64,000 nucleotides of DNA from Vibrio pomeroyi (GCA_041879425.1 CP090854.1:2790001-2854000), one strand, 5' to 3'; positions 36,949 through 46,370 are shown, counted from the stretch's first letter. The notes: generated from the letters alone by a model not told the origin. Program-made: numbers and translations.

Positions 36949-37857
36949 ATGAAAAAATCCATGACGCTGCTTGCGACTTCTCTCTTTGCTCTTTATGGCT
37001 GTGGCGGCGGAGGTGGCTCTTCTTCAGGTTCAACAGATGGTAACAAAGGTCCAAGTAATCAGGTGGATTACCCAATTGCGAGCTCTATATTTGCCCCTAA
37101 ACCAGAAACAACATTGAGCTACTCATTTACCAAAGATGGTCAGACTGAAGGCGTGATGACAATGAACTTCACTCCTTTAAGCGGTGAACTCATCATTGCA
37201 GGGTTAGAAGAGGAGACAGGCAATGAAGCAGTAGTGCAAGTTATCAATGACCTAATCAACTACGGCATCACCGAATTTTATGTTTCTGAAGACATCATGA
37301 CGAATGTTGAAGGTACAGAAGAAGGCGGCAGCATTTATTTTTCAGGCCCTGACCGCGGTCTACACGAAATCACCAATACCTACTTTATTGGTAGCCAATA
37401 CATCACAACCGTTATGCACAGCAGCCCTCTTTTCCGTTTAAAAGGTGCTGACGTAAAAGAGAGTAACCCAATCATTGATATCAGTAAGGAAACCGTTTCA
37501 TTACAAATGACGTTAGATGGTGAAGCTGTCGCTAACATGCTGAATGACTTTGAAGACCACTCGTGGGTCTCAAGCCTTCCAACGAATGCGTCATGCCGAG
37601 TCACATGGCAACAACATATTGAAGAAACAGGCGTACGTAAGAGTTTCAAAATCTCTGATAAATCAATCGAAGCGGCTAACCTTACAGAGAAAAACACCTA
37701 CTACATCAACTGTGAAGGCATGGATTCGGCAGAATTTGGCACATCATCAGAGCGCTGGTTCAACCCAAGCATCGGCTTAATTGAACAGATTGAGTTGATG
37801 TCTGTAGAACAATCTACGATCGATGAATCAGCAGCGGTACTGACTTCGATTAGCTAG
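36949..37857 (+). CDS. Putative lipoprotein with poly-Gly linker
   Basis: 302 residues from ATG 36949; the upstream ATG at 36940 is possible, but AGGA sits about 9 bases before 36949. Lipobox LYGC (Cys18) is followed by a GGGGGSSSGS linker, then an unrecognised domain of about 260 residues, probably exported to the outer membrane. Two Cys (CRVTWQQ, INCEGMD) could form a disulfide. Not a known family to me. It lies 145 bases after the CadC-like regulator and may be its target. Confidence 0.75.
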   Translation: MKKSMTLLATSLFALYGCGGGGGSSSGSTDGNKGPSNQVDYPIASSIFAPKPETTLSYSFTKDGQTEGVMTMNFTPLSGELIIAGLEEETGNEAVVQVINDLINYGITEFYVSEDIMTNVEGTEEGGSIYFSGPDRGLHEITNTYFIGSQYITTVMHSSPLFRLKGADVKESNPIIDISKETVSLQMTLDGEAVANMLNDFEDHSWVSSLPTNASCRVTWQQHIEETGVRKSFKISDKSIEAANLTEKNTYYINCEGMDSAEFGTSSERWFNPSIGLIEQIELMSVEQSTIDESAAVLTSIS

Positions 37858-37914
37858 CCCTGACTTAGATTCACTGAACCTGAGCGTAGCAGCTGACTAA
37901 CCACAAGCAATAAA

Positions 37915-37944
37915 AAAGGCTTTGGGGAGCACTCCAAAGCCTTT
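37915..37944. terminator. Terminator after the poly-Gly lipoprotein gene
   Basis: AAAGGCTTTGG / CCAAAGCCTTT stem with an 8-nt loop, A-tract and T-tract around it. It can work on both strands. Confidence 0.85.
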
Positions 37945-37948
37945 GTAG

Positions 37949-37984
37949 AAGCCTAATCCTTTAAGGGGGATAAGAATTAGGCTT
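37949..37984 (-). terminator. Hairpin after treC
   Basis: AAGCCTAAT / ATTAGGCTT perfect 9-bp stem with an 18-nt interior that can pair further, 18 bases beyond the treC stop (38002). The T-run is short, so the adjacent 37915-37944 stem may finish the job. Confidence 0.6.
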
Positions 37985-38001
37985 ATTGAAGTGAAACAAG
38001 G

Positions 38002-39681
38002 TTAACCTTCAATCAAGAGAATGCGCGTCTCATAAGGTCGTAGCACTTGGTAGTGAGACTTAACTGAGCTCTCGCTCACATGATAATTGGACAACAGGCT
38101 CTTAGCCTTCATCATCTCAAAACGCTCAGGTAAAACGCATTCCGCTTCTTCACCGTAGTAGTTGTTAATACAAACCAAAGTCTGGTTATCACTTTCGCGA
38201 GAATACGCAAATACCGATGGGTGTTCAGGCAACAAATCTTGATAACTACCATGAGTAATCGCTGGCACTTCTTTACGTAACTCAATCAAGCTCTTGTAGA
38301 AGTAAAATACAGAGTCTTTGTCTTCCAGCGCTTGCTCAGCATTGATCTCAGTATAGTTATTTGCAACATCTAGCCACGGCTGAGCTTGCGAGAAACCAGC
38401 ATGCGCTTCGCTGTTCCACTGCATCGGCGTGCGAGAGTTATCACGAGATTTCTGCGCCAGAATCGCCATCATATCTTGATGCGCCACACCATCACGGTTC
38501 ACCATGATGTCGTACATGTTGGTGCTCTCGACATCACGATACTGGCTGATCTCTGTGTAACCTGGGTTGGTCATGCCAATCTCTTCACCTTGATAGATAT
38601 ACGGCGTACCTTGCATCATGTGGACAGACGCAGCCAACATCTTGGCCGACTCAACACGATACTGCTGATCATCACCTAAGCGGCTCACCACTCGCGGTTG
38701 GTCGTGGTTACACCAGAACAATGCCCCCCACCCCTTGCAGTTCAAGCCTGTTTGCCAATGATTGAAGATCGACTTGAGCTGTAAGAAATCAAACGGCGCA
38801 TTAGTCCACTTCTCGCCATTGGTGTAATCCACCTTAAGGTGGTGAAAGTTAAATACCATCGATAACTCGCTGTTATCAATGTTTGAGTACTGCTGGCAAT
38901 GCTCGAGTGTCGTTGAAGACATCTCGCCTACTGTCACGCTGCCGTATTTCTGGAATACCGCTTCGCTGATCTCTTTCAGGTATTCGTGCACACGTGGGCC
39001 ATCAGTGTAAAAACGACGACCATCACCGATATCATCGTTAGGGAAATCTTGCTGTTTCGAAATCAGGTTGATCACATCCAAGCGGAAGCCATCAACACCC
39101 TTCTCAGCCCAGAAGCTGATGACGTCTTTCACTTCTTCGCGTACAACCGGGTTCTCCCAGTTGAGGTCGGCCTGCTCTTTCGCGAATAGGTGTAGGAAAT
39201 ACTGCCCAGTCGCTTCATCCATTTCCCATGCATTACCACCGAACTTAGACTGCCAGTTGGTGGGAGCTTGACCGTTTACAGGATCTTTCCAGATGTAGTA
39301 GTCGCGGTATGGGCTGTTTTTGTCACCCAATGCAGACTGAAACCACGCATGTTCGGTTGAGGTGTGGTTTACCACGATATCCATTACGATACGGATACCA
39401 CGTTGGTGCGCTTCAGCCAGCAATAGGTCGAAGTCTTCCATGGTGCCGAATTGCGGGTTAATCGCGTAGTAATCTGAAATATCGTAGCCGTTATCGATCA
39501 TTGGGGATGCGTAAACTGGGGTTAACCAAATTGCATCCACACTCAAGTGTTTAAGATAATCCAGTTTTGAAATGATCCCTTTGATATCGCCAGTACCTTT
39601 ACTTCCACTATCACAAAAGCTCTTTGGGTAGATTTGATAGATGGTTGCGGTTTTCCACCAACTTTCATCATGCTCAGTCAT
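38002..39681 (-). CDS. treC: Trehalose-6-phosphate hydrolase
   Basis: 559 residues from ATG 39681 (MTEHDESWWKTATIYQIYPKSF). Two codons earlier another ATG (39687) is possible; AGAG with 6-base spacing favours the later one. A GH13 enzyme that splits trehalose-6-phosphate into glucose and glucose-6-phosphate in the cytoplasm. The catalytic Asp is in GFRLDVINL near residue 200, the acid Glu in TVGEMSS, and the transition-state Asp in CNHDQPR. It is the last gene of treR-treB-treC; a strong hairpin lies between treB and treC. Confidence 0.95.
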   Translation of the reverse strand: MTEHDESWWKTATIYQIYPKSFCDSGSKGTGDIKGIISKLDYLKHLSVDAIWLTPVYASPMIDNGYDISDYYAINPQFGTMEDFDLLLAEAHQRGIRIVMDIVVNHTSTEHAWFQSALGDKNSPYRDYYIWKDPVNGQAPTNWQSKFGGNAWEMDEATGQYFLHLFAKEQADLNWENPVVREEVKDVISFWAEKGVDGFRLDVINLISKQQDFPNDDIGDGRRFYTDGPRVHEYLKEISEAVFQKYGSVTVGEMSSTTLEHCQQYSNIDNSELSMVFNFHHLKVDYTNGEKWTNAPFDFLQLKSIFNHWQTGLNCKGWGALFWCNHDQPRVVSRLGDDQQYRVESAKMLAASVHMMQGTPYIYQGEEIGMTNPGYTEISQYRDVESTNMYDIMVNRDGVAHQDMMAILAQKSRDNSRTPMQWNSEAHAGFSQAQPWLDVANNYTEINAEQALEDKDSVFYFYKSLIELRKEVPAITHGSYQDLLPEHPSVFAYSRESDNQTLVCINNYYGEEAECVLPERFEMMKAKSLLSNYHVSESSVKSHYQVLRPYETRILLIEG

Positions 39682-39754
39682 CGCCATCTCTAACACTCAC
39701 TTACCAGAAAATATAAAATAAAAATCACCATGTGAATCATGGTCGAATAGCCGT

Positions 39755-39792
39755 TATAACTAAAAGAAAAAGCTATAACTAAGAGAAAAAGC
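39755..39792. repeat. 19-bp tandem duplication between treB and treC
   Basis: Two adjacent 19-base units starting TATAACTAA (39755-39773 and 39774-39792) agree at 18 of 19 positions. The second unit runs into the 39789-39818 hairpin. Confidence 0.75.
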
Positions 39793-39818
39793 GATGACTC
39801 ACTTTGGAGTCATCGCTT
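39789..39818 (-). terminator. Hairpin between treB and treC
   Basis: 12-bp perfect stem AAGCGATGACTC / GAGTCATCGCTT with a 6-nt loop. On the minus strand the stem is followed by TTTCTCTT, so it may partly terminate or protect the treB mRNA end. Confidence 0.75.
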
Positions 39819-39828
39819 ATTTAATGCA

Positions 39829-41253
39829 TTACGCGTTAGCGGTTTCTAGCTCGCCTTTCATCTGTGCTCGTTTATAGAAGAACAGTGTTAACGTGACGGG
39901 TAGTACAATCGCCACCAGCATCGCAATTAAGTAAACAGACCAATATTGCGGTTGAATCGATAAGATGCCCGGCAAGCCACCAACACCGATACCATTCGCC
40001 ATCACACCGGCACTACCACAGATTGCTGCCGCTGCAGCACTGCCGATCATTGCGCTCAGCATTGGGAATTTATATTTAAGGTTGATGCCGTACATCGCTG
40101 GCTCTGTTACACCTAAGTAAGCAGAGATTGCTGCTGGAACCGAGATGTCTCGTTCACCTTCGCGTTTACTTAAGATGATGATGCCAACAACCGCTGAAGC
40201 TTGTGCGATATTTGATAGCGCAATCAAAGGCCAGATTGGTGTGCCGCCTAAGTCTTGCATCAGTTGTAGGTCGACTGCGTTGGTTGTGTGGTGAATACCT
40301 GTAATAACCAAAGGTGCGTATAGGAAGCCAAATACCACAGAGCCAAGAATCGCAAAGTCACCCGTCATTGCCGCTTTAGCCGCAAATGCCACGCCATCGC
40401 CTAACATACGGCCAAATGGACCAATGAAGGCATGAGCTAGAATCACTGACAAAATAATCGATACAAATGGCACGACAACAAGGTACAGATAAGAAGGAAC
40501 AATACGCTTAAGGTTAGTCTCAATGAACGCCAGAGCCACACCCGCTAGCATCGCAGGGATCACCTGTGCCTGATAACCGACCTTCTCAATCACGAACAAG
40601 CCAAAGTCCCACACCTCAGGTACCGATTTACCTATCATGTACGCGTTCATCAACTGCGGAGAAACCAAGGTCACACCGAGCGTGATACCCAAAATAGGGG
40701 TTCCGCCGAGCTTCTTAACCGTCGCCCAACACACGCCAACCGGTAGGAAGAAGAAAATCGCTTCGCCAATCAGCCACAAGAAAGAGTGAACGGTTGCCCA
40801 AAATTGGCTGATTTCAACGAGGGTTTTGCCGTCGAACATGCGAATGTCGCCAATCACATTACGGAAACCAAGAATCAAACCACCAGTAATGATGGCAGGC
40901 AGCAGTGGTACGAAAATTTCGGCTAAATGGGAGATACCACGCTCAAGGAAGTTCATGTTCTGACGAGCAGCAAGCTTAGACTCATCTTTTGATGACGCCT
41001 CTTTACCCGTTTGCTCAATCAGAAGTGCGTACACTTCATCAACCTCTGTGCCAATCACGACTTGGAATTGACCTGCGTTCGTAAAGCAGCCTTTTACCAG
41101 CTTCAGCTTTTCTAGTTCTGCTTTGTTCGCTTGCTCTGTATCGTTCAATACAAAACGCAGTCGAGTCAGACAATGGCTGACACTCGCAATATTCTCTTTG
41201 CCACCGACTAACTCGATAAGACGCGCAACGTCTTGCTTCGCTATCTTACTCAT
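39829..41253 (-). CDS. treB: PTS trehalose-specific EIIBC component
   Basis: 474 residues from ATG 41253 (MSKIAKQDVARLIE). It imports and phosphorylates trehalose to trehalose-6-phosphate. The IIB domain comes first (about 1-85) with the phosphorylated Cys28 in SHCLTRLRF. It is followed by IIC with about ten membrane helices, including the GITEPAMYG-like motif (GVTEPAMYG). There is no IIA domain, so a glucose-type IIA (Crr) from elsewhere must supply phosphate, as in E. coli. Its promoter is flanked by two TreR operators. Confidence 0.95.
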   Translation of the reverse strand: MSKIAKQDVARLIELVGGKENIASVSHCLTRLRFVLNDTEQANKAELEKLKLVKGCFTNAGQFQVVIGTEVDEVYALLIEQTGKEASSKDESKLAARQNMNFLERGISHLAEIFVPLLPAIITGGLILGFRNVIGDIRMFDGKTLVEISQFWATVHSFLWLIGEAIFFFLPVGVCWATVKKLGGTPILGITLGVTLVSPQLMNAYMIGKSVPEVWDFGLFVIEKVGYQAQVIPAMLAGVALAFIETNLKRIVPSYLYLVVVPFVSIILSVILAHAFIGPFGRMLGDGVAFAAKAAMTGDFAILGSVVFGFLYAPLVITGIHHTTNAVDLQLMQDLGGTPIWPLIALSNIAQASAVVGIIILSKREGERDISVPAAISAYLGVTEPAMYGINLKYKFPMLSAMIGSAAAAAICGSAGVMANGIGVGGLPGILSIQPQYWSVYLIAMLVAIVLPVTLTLFFYKRAQMKGELETANA

Positions 41254-41325
41254 ACTACCCCACCCTGGTTTCATTCAATTACTCATCTAAACCATGTAGC
41301 AATAACCACTCAAGATTTAGATTTA

Positions 41326-41339
41326 TGGGAACATTCCCA
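41326..41339. promoter_or_regulatory. TreR operator O1 of treB
   Basis: TGGGAACATTCCCA, a perfect palindrome, lies at about +3 to +16 from the proposed treB start (41342). The identical sequence occurs upstream of the LamB-type porin at 47696. Confidence 0.82.
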
Positions 41340-41348
41340 ATCACGGTT

Positions 41349-41378
41349 ATTATAATGCCCGCATGAATGATAAATTAA
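41349..41378 (-). promoter_or_regulatory. treBC promoter
   Basis: Minus strand TATAAT (41354-41349) with a weak -35 TTAATT 18 bases upstream. It sits between the two TreR operators. Confidence 0.55.
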
Positions 41379-41380
41379 AA

Positions 41381-41394
41381 TGGGAACAGTCCCA
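41381..41394. promoter_or_regulatory. TreR operator O2 of treB
   Basis: TGGGAACAGTCCCA, a near-perfect palindrome just upstream of the -35, centred 55 bp from O1, about five helical turns, so both could be bound on one DNA face. Confidence 0.8.
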
Positions 41395-41458
41395 TTAATT
41401 GAAAGAGATCACACTCTAATTTTAATCTAAGCGGCTCGATTTCGCTTAATTGAGTGGA

Positions 41459-42403
41459 TTATAGAATCGGAGATTGGGTGTGATGAGAGATCTCTGAATT
41501 GCCTAAAAGCTGAGAGATCAATAGATTAGCCGCCAATTTACCTGCAGATTGATACCCAGGATCAATGCTAAAGACACGAGGGAACAAGAAAGAGAGAAGA
41601 TCATTGCCACCAACGCCTGTTACAACCACATCTTCACGTTGTAGTTCTTGTAGACGCTTAATCACGCCAAGAGCCAATGTGTCACTGGCACAAACAAGTG
41701 CTTGAGTTGTAGGAGTCAGTACTTCATCCACCAGCTGATAAGCGCTTTCATGATGAAGCTGACCAGTACGATAGTTCGCAATCACTCCAGTGCTTTCGCA
41801 CCAATCGAGATAAGCCTTAAGACGCAGCTCACCGGTTGATTTGTCGCTAGGATCAACACCAATAAAGCCGACATCGGAGATCCCCTGATCCGACAGATGC
41901 GCTAACGCACTATTGATCACCTGTTGGTTATCGTAGTTAATCGACGTTACGTTCTCGGTATCCAGAGCAATAACCACGGCCTTGTGCTCCCACGCTTCGA
42001 TTGCGGGAATGTCACAATCCGTAAAGCCAAATACAATGATGCCATCCACATTACGACGCTTAAGAACCTGAAGGTGCTCGTTGGCTTTGTCTCTGTCGAG
42101 TTGGCTTTCCATGATCACCACATCGTAATCCGCTCGATACAATTCAGCTAGCATGGTGCTAACGGCTTTGTTTTCAGAGGGAGAATCTAAACGAGAGATG
42201 ATCACGCCGATAACTTTTTGACTGCCACCACGCATAGACTGCGCTGACTTTGAAGGCGTGTACCCAGATTCTTGAATTACTCTTTCCACCCTTTCACGGG
42301 TTTCAGGTTTCACTTTAGGATCATTGGTCAGAACGCGAGATACGGTTGACTTACCAACACCGGACAGCTTAGCAATATCGAGAATAGTGAGTTTTTTGCT
42401 CAT
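41459..42403 (-). CDS. treR: Trehalose operon repressor, LacI family
   Basis: 314 residues from ATG 42403 (MSKKLTILDIAKLSGVGKSTVSRVL). The LacI-type helix-turn-helix with hinge (about 1-58) is followed by a periplasmic-binding-protein-like effector domain. E. coli TreR is induced by trehalose-6-phosphate, so the same is expected here. The gene is directly upstream of treB in the same direction. The palindromes at treB and at the porin gene 47 kb into the window are the likely targets. A terminator-type hairpin separates it from the MliC gene. Confidence 0.93.
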   Translation of the reverse strand: MSKKLTILDIAKLSGVGKSTVSRVLTNDPKVKPETRERVERVIQESGYTPSKSAQSMRGGSQKVIGVIISRLDSPSENKAVSTMLAELYRADYDVVIMESQLDRDKANEHLQVLKRRNVDGIIVFGFTDCDIPAIEAWEHKAVVIALDTENVTSINYDNQQVINSALAHLSDQGISDVGFIGVDPSDKSTGELRLKAYLDWCESTGVIANYRTGQLHHESAYQLVDEVLTPTTQALVCASDTLALGVIKRLQELQREDVVVTGVGGNDLLSFLFPRVFSIDPGYQSAGKLAANLLISQLLGNSEISHHTQSPIL

Positions 42404-42435
42404 AAAAAGTCTAACGTTAAAGGGAAGAGAAGAAA

Positions 42436-42459
42436 AAGTGAGGGTAGGCTCCCTCACTT
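42436..42459 (-). terminator. Terminator after the MliC-type gene
   Basis: AAGTGAGGG / CCCTCACTT perfect 9-bp stem, 6-nt loop, then TTTCTTCT on the minus strand. It lies between the lipoprotein stop (42495) and treR. Confidence 0.78.
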
Positions 42460-42494
42460 AACTGTTTGTAAATTATAGCAGTTCTTACTATGAT

Positions 42495-42830
42495 TTACTT
42501 TTGGCAATTACGATAGACCACACGGCCAAGTTCGAGGCGTGCGTCGTCACCTTTAGTACGCAAAGTGATGCTGTTAATCATCTCAGAGGTGCCATCATCT
42601 AGGATGTATTTGGTTCCTGATCCTGCCGGTACCTGAGTCAATTGGTACTCGTTATCAGGTAAACGCAGTACTGCTTTTTCATTACTAAGGTAAGCCACAT
42701 CAAACGAAACGTCAGACTCACATTGATAAGTCACGAATTGATTATCCGATGCTGCACTATCAGGGGCTGCTGATTTAGAGCACCCGACCAATGCTACCGT
42801 ACATAGAGATGCTACCAACATAGCTTTCAT
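42495..42830 (-). CDS. mliC: MliC-family lysozyme inhibitor lipoprotein
   Basis: 111 residues. The signal peptide has lipobox LVGC (Cys17). The mature domain shows FVTYQCESDVSFDVAYLSNEKAVLRL, then YQLTQVPAGSGTKYI and a closing YRNC, the MliC/PliC beta-barrel pattern with one likely disulfide between CESD and RNC. Family members block c-type lysozyme in the envelope. The central SGSGARY-type inhibitory loop reads AGSGTKY here, which keeps Ser and Lys. It stands between gmhB and treR with its own terminator. Confidence 0.83.
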   Translation of the reverse strand: MKAMLVASLCTVALVGCSKSAAPDSAASDNQFVTYQCESDVSFDVAYLSNEKAVLRLPDNEYQLTQVPAGSGTKYILDDGTSEMINSITLRTKGDDARLELGRVVYRNCQK

Positions 42831-42947
42831 ACTTCGTTCCTCATCTTTATATAGTCAATGACACTTAGTTTAGACTCAGGTTAGAAAAACCTAATTGATA
42901 AGCAAGTGCCTAGTGATAGGTATATACCTTAGGTGGCAAATAAACGC

Positions 42948-43532
42948 TTAGCCTTTTAAGAAAGCAGGTACATCTTTAATGCTATCAAGTACCACACTAG
43001 CTAGCGCTTCACCCTTTTCAGTGATTGGCTTTCCGCTTCTTACCAATACTTTAGTGCCAACACCTGCGGCTTCTGCAGCTATCATGTCTTCAGCCTTATC
43101 GCCAATCATCACAGAGTTAGCCATATCAATCTTCAGAAAGTCGCGAGCAGAAATGAACATACCTGGCTTTGGCTTACGACATTCACAATCTTGCTTGTAG
43201 TCACCAATGCCGTGCTCAGCGTGGTGAGGGCAGTAATAAATGCCATCGAGCTCGACACCGTTATCAACAAAGTTCCAATCCATCCACTGCGTTAAAGAAA
43301 GAAAACGGTCTTCGCTAAACATGCCACGAGCAATGCCTGACTGGTTAGTCACTAGCACCAATAAATAGCCCATATCTTTAAACGCTTTCGCCGCCTCAAA
43401 CACACCGTCGATGTATTCAAAGTCATGCTCATCATGTACGTAGCCGTGATCAACGTTAATCACACCATCACGATCTAAAAAAACAGCAGGTTTAGACAAA
43501 ATTTTGTTCTCTATCAACTCTCTATTAATCAT
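42948..43532 (-). CDS. gmhB: D-glycero-beta-D-manno-heptose-1,7-bisphosphate 7-phosphatase
   Basis: 194 residues of the HAD superfamily. [19 protein letters not shown] provides the nucleophile and acid Asp, [10 protein letters not shown] motif II, and [16 protein letters not shown] motif IV. The structural zinc ligands lie in CPHHAEHG...CECRKP. It makes heptose-1-phosphate for the LPS inner core. The first 14 residues ([14 protein letters not shown]) precede the conserved core and are slightly longer than in E. coli. It is divergent from metNIQ, as gmhB is linked to metNIQ in E. coli. Confidence 0.95.
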   Translation of the reverse strand: MINRELIENKILSKPAVFLDRDGVINVDHGYVHDEHDFEYIDGVFEAAKAFKDMGYLLVLVTNQSGIARGMFSEDRFLSLTQWMDWNFVDNGVELDGIYYCPHHAEHGIGDYKQDCECRKPKPGMFISARDFLKIDMANSVMIGDKAEDMIAAEAAGVGTKVLVRSGKPITEKGEALASVVLDSIKDVPAFLKG

Positions 43533-43617
43533 TAATTATTACACGCTTTATTTGCTTCATCACTATCTATTTAGTTTTGCGTTCGTTAACGATTTGTTTC
43601 CAGCTTAGCCATACAAT

Positions 43618-43641
43618 CGACGTTTAGCCGTCTAGACGTAA
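43618..43641. promoter_or_regulatory. MetJ boxes upstream of metN
   Basis: Three contiguous 8-bp units, CGACGTTT, AGCCGTCT and AGACGTAA, match AGACGTCT at 6, 7 and 6 of 8 positions. Tandem met boxes are the binding mode of the methionine repressor MetJ with SAM. The array ends just before the metN -35. Confidence 0.82.
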
Positions 43642-43650
43642 AAATATCTA

Positions 43651-43679
43651 TTGACTTAGATCATAGAACACCATAGCAT
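43651..43679 (+). promoter_or_regulatory. metNIQ promoter
   Basis: TTGACT (43651), 17-base spacer, TAGCAT (43674); predicted start near 43686, about 54 bases before the metN ATG. Confidence 0.65.
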
Positions 43680-43739
43680 CGTCTGTAAATCGAGCGAGCT
43701 ATCGACATATTATTCTGTTCTACCTGCACGGGTTTCTCT

Positions 43740-44774
43740 ATGATTAAAGTGAATCAAGTCAACAAGGTTTTTTATCAAGGCACTAAAGAAATCAATGCCT
43801 TAATTGATATCAACCTCCACATTCCTCAAGGTCAAATCTTTGGAGTCATCGGCTCTTCAGGTGCAGGCAAAAGTACCCTAATCCGCTGTGTAAATATGTT
43901 GGAAGCTCCAACTTCAGGTGAAGTGATTGTTGACGGTATCGACCTGACAAAACTCAGCAAATCTGAACTTAGCGAAGCGCGCCGTAACATCGGCATGATT
44001 TTCCAGCACTTCAACCTGCTGTCTTCTCGTACTGTATTTAACAATGTAGCACTGCCTTTAGAACTTGCTGGTAAAGATAAAGCGATTATTGAAGCGAAAG
44101 TGAGTGAGTTACTTGAACTCGTTGGCTTGGCGGATAAACGTGATACTTACCCAGCAAACCTAAGTGGCGGTCAAAAGCAACGTGTTGCGATTGCTCGCGC
44201 ACTGGCCTCAGACCCGAAAGTACTGCTGTGTGATGAAGCGACCAGCGCACTGGATCCTGCAACCACTCAATCGATTCTTGAGCTGCTGCGTGAAATCAAC
44301 CGCAAGCTGAACATCACTATCCTGCTGATTACGCACGAGATGGATGTAGTGAAAAGTATTTGTCACGAAGTGGCGATCATTGGTGGTGGTGAATTGGTAG
44401 AGAAAGGCACAGTTGGTGACATCTTTGCTCACCCTAAGACTGAACTAGCGCATCAATTCATTCGTTCAACGCTGGATCTGACGATTCCTGAAGATTACCA
44501 AGCACGCTTGCAAGAGACTCGCGTAAACAGCAGCTACCCACTGGTACGCCTAGAGTTTACGGGCGCAACGGTTGATGCTCCGCTGATGACTCAGATTGCA
44601 CGCAAATTCAATATCGATGTCAGCATTCTAAGCTCTGACCTTGATTACGCCGGCGGCGTGAAGTTCGGCATGATGGTTGCTGAACTGTTCGGTAATGAAG
44701 CAGATGATAATGCTGCTATCCAATTCTTACGCGACAACAATGTAAAAGTAGAGGTGCTTGGTTATGTCCTTTAG
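43740..44774 (+). CDS. metN: Methionine ABC transporter ATP-binding protein MetN
   Basis: 344 residues. Walker [10 protein letters not shown] near residue 38, signature LSGGQKQR near 140, and Walker [13 protein letters not shown]. The C-terminal NIL (ACT-like) domain, about 265-344, binds methionine and gives trans-inhibition. It powers uptake of D- and L-methionine with MetI and MetQ. Its end overlaps metI by 11 bases. The MetJ boxes upstream predict repression by methionine/SAM. Confidence 0.97.
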   Translation: MIKVNQVNKVFYQGTKEINALIDINLHIPQGQIFGVIGSSGAGKSTLIRCVNMLEAPTSGEVIVDGIDLTKLSKSELSEARRNIGMIFQHFNLLSSRTVFNNVALPLELAGKDKAIIEAKVSELLELVGLADKRDTYPANLSGGQKQRVAIARALASDPKVLLCDEATSALDPATTQSILELLREINRKLNITILLITHEMDVVKSICHEVAIIGGGELVEKGTVGDIFAHPKTELAHQFIRSTLDLTIPEDYQARLQETRVNSSYPLVRLEFTGATVDAPLMTQIARKFNIDVSILSSDLDYAGGVKFGMMVAELFGNEADDNAAIQFLRDNNVKVEVLGYVL

Positions 44775-45447
44775 TTTCAACGAGATTGCTGACTGGATCA
44801 GCCTTAACGGTAACCTTCTATTAGGCGCAACAGGCGAAACGCTTTATATGGTTGCAGTTGCGGGCATTGTTGGCTTTGCTGTCGGTATTCCATTAGGCGT
44901 GATTCTACACACGACTAAAAAGGGTGGCCTGTTAGAGAACACCAAAGTAAACAAGATTCTAGGTGCGATTGTGAACGTGGGTCGTTCAGTACCTTTCTTA
45001 GTGTTGATGGTTGCGATTATCCCACTGACTAAGATGCTGATTGGTACTTTCATCGGTACAACAGCTGCGATTGTTCCACTGACAATTGGCGCTATCCCAT
45101 TCGTGGCTCGACTTATCGAGAGTGCACTACTTGAAGTACCAACAGGTCTAGTGGAAGCAGCTCAATCGATGGGTGCAACACCAACACAAATCATCAATAA
45201 GGTTCTGCTTCCTGAAGCACTACCGACTATTATCAACTCAGTAACGATTACGCTAGTGACACTGGTGAGCTACTCGGCAATGGCAGGTACGGTTGGTGGC
45301 GGTGGTCTAGGTGATGTCGCGATTCGTTACGGATTCCACCGTTACGATGTGACCATCATGGCTGTAACGGTAGTGATGTTGATTGTGCTTGTACAAATTA
45401 TTCAATCAATCGGTGATTCATTAGTTCGCCGCGTTGACCACAGATAA
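44764..45447 (+). CDS. metI: Methionine ABC transporter permease MetI
   Basis: 227 residues from ATG 44764. About five transmembrane helices, with the EAA coupling loop in [26 protein letters not shown]. It forms a homodimer in the inner membrane with MetN. The start overlaps the metN end by 11 bases; GAGG lies 9 bases before the ATG. metQ follows after 81 bases. Confidence 0.96.
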   Translation: MSFSFNEIADWISLNGNLLLGATGETLYMVAVAGIVGFAVGIPLGVILHTTKKGGLLENTKVNKILGAIVNVGRSVPFLVLMVAIIPLTKMLIGTFIGTTAAIVPLTIGAIPFVARLIESALLEVPTGLVEAAQSMGATPTQIINKVLLPEALPTIINSVTITLVTLVSYSAMAGTVGGGGLGDVAIRYGFHRYDVTIMAVTVVMLIVLVQIIQSIGDSLVRRVDHR

Positions 45448-45528
45448 AGACTCAGCGTTAAAACGCAAACTCTCTAAGACAAGAGTCGTCTGAACCAAAT
45501 TAAATAGATTTATTAAAAGGAGATTATT

Positions 45529-46338
45529 ATGAAATTTAGCCTTAAAGGTTTACTTACTATCGCAGCAGCGGCATCAGCGCTAGTACTAGCAGGTTGTGGT
45601 GATAAAGAAGTGGATACTTCTAAAGTAAAAGTTGGCGTAATGGCAGGTGCTGAAGCTCAGGTTGCTGAAGTTGCAGCTAAAGTAGCAAAAGAGCAGTACG
45701 GCCTAGACGTTGAACTGGTTACTTTTACGGATTACGTAACACCAAACGCGGCACTGGATGATGGCTCTATCGACATCAACGCATTCCAACACGCACCGTA
45801 CCTAGACCAGCAAGTGGCTGACCGTGGTTACAAACTGACTATCGCTGGTAACACGTTTGTTTACCCAATTGCTGGTTACTCTAAAGAAGTAAAATCTGTA
45901 GACGAAATCCAAGACGGTGCTCGTATTGCGGTACCAAACGATCCAACAAACCTAGGTCGTTCTCTACTGCTTCTTGAGCAACAAGGTCTTCTTGAGCTTC
46001 GTGAAGGTGCTGGTCTTCTAGCAACCGTTCGTGACATCGTCAAGAACCCTAAAAACCTAACGATTGTTGAACTAGACGCTGCACAACTGCCACGTTCTCT
46101 TGATGATGTAGCGCTTTCTATCATCAACACAACTTACGCAAGTTCTATCAACCTGACTCCACAAAAAGATGGCGTATTCGTTGAAGACAAAGATTCTCCT
46201 TACGTAAACCTAATCGTTTCTCGTGAAGACAACCTAAACGCTGAAAACGTACAGAACTTCGTTAAAGCTTACCAAACTGAAGAAGTGTACAACGCAGCTT
46301 CTGATATCTTCCAAGGTGGCGTAGTTAAAGGTTGGTAA
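45529..46338 (+). CDS. metQ: Methionine-binding lipoprotein MetQ
   Basis: 269 residues. The signal peptide ends in lipobox LAGC with Cys23 acylated, then GDKEVDTSK. The NLPA-family fold includes KVGVMAGAEAQVAEVAAKVA and ALDDGSIDINAFQHAPYLDQQ, typical for methionine binding. It delivers methionine to MetNI from the outer face of the inner membrane. The gene is at the end of the metNIQ operon and is closed by a clear terminator. Confidence 0.96.
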   Translation: MKFSLKGLLTIAAAASALVLAGCGDKEVDTSKVKVGVMAGAEAQVAEVAAKVAKEQYGLDVELVTFTDYVTPNAALDDGSIDINAFQHAPYLDQQVADRGYKLTIAGNTFVYPIAGYSKEVKSVDEIQDGARIAVPNDPTNLGRSLLLLEQQGLLELREGAGLLATVRDIVKNPKNLTIVELDAAQLPRSLDDVALSIINTTYASSINLTPQKDGVFVEDKDSPYVNLIVSREDNLNAENVQNFVKAYQTEEVYNAASDIFQGGVVKGW

Positions 46339-46370
46339 TCACCTAAACTGCAGCATTGTATAGATACCCG

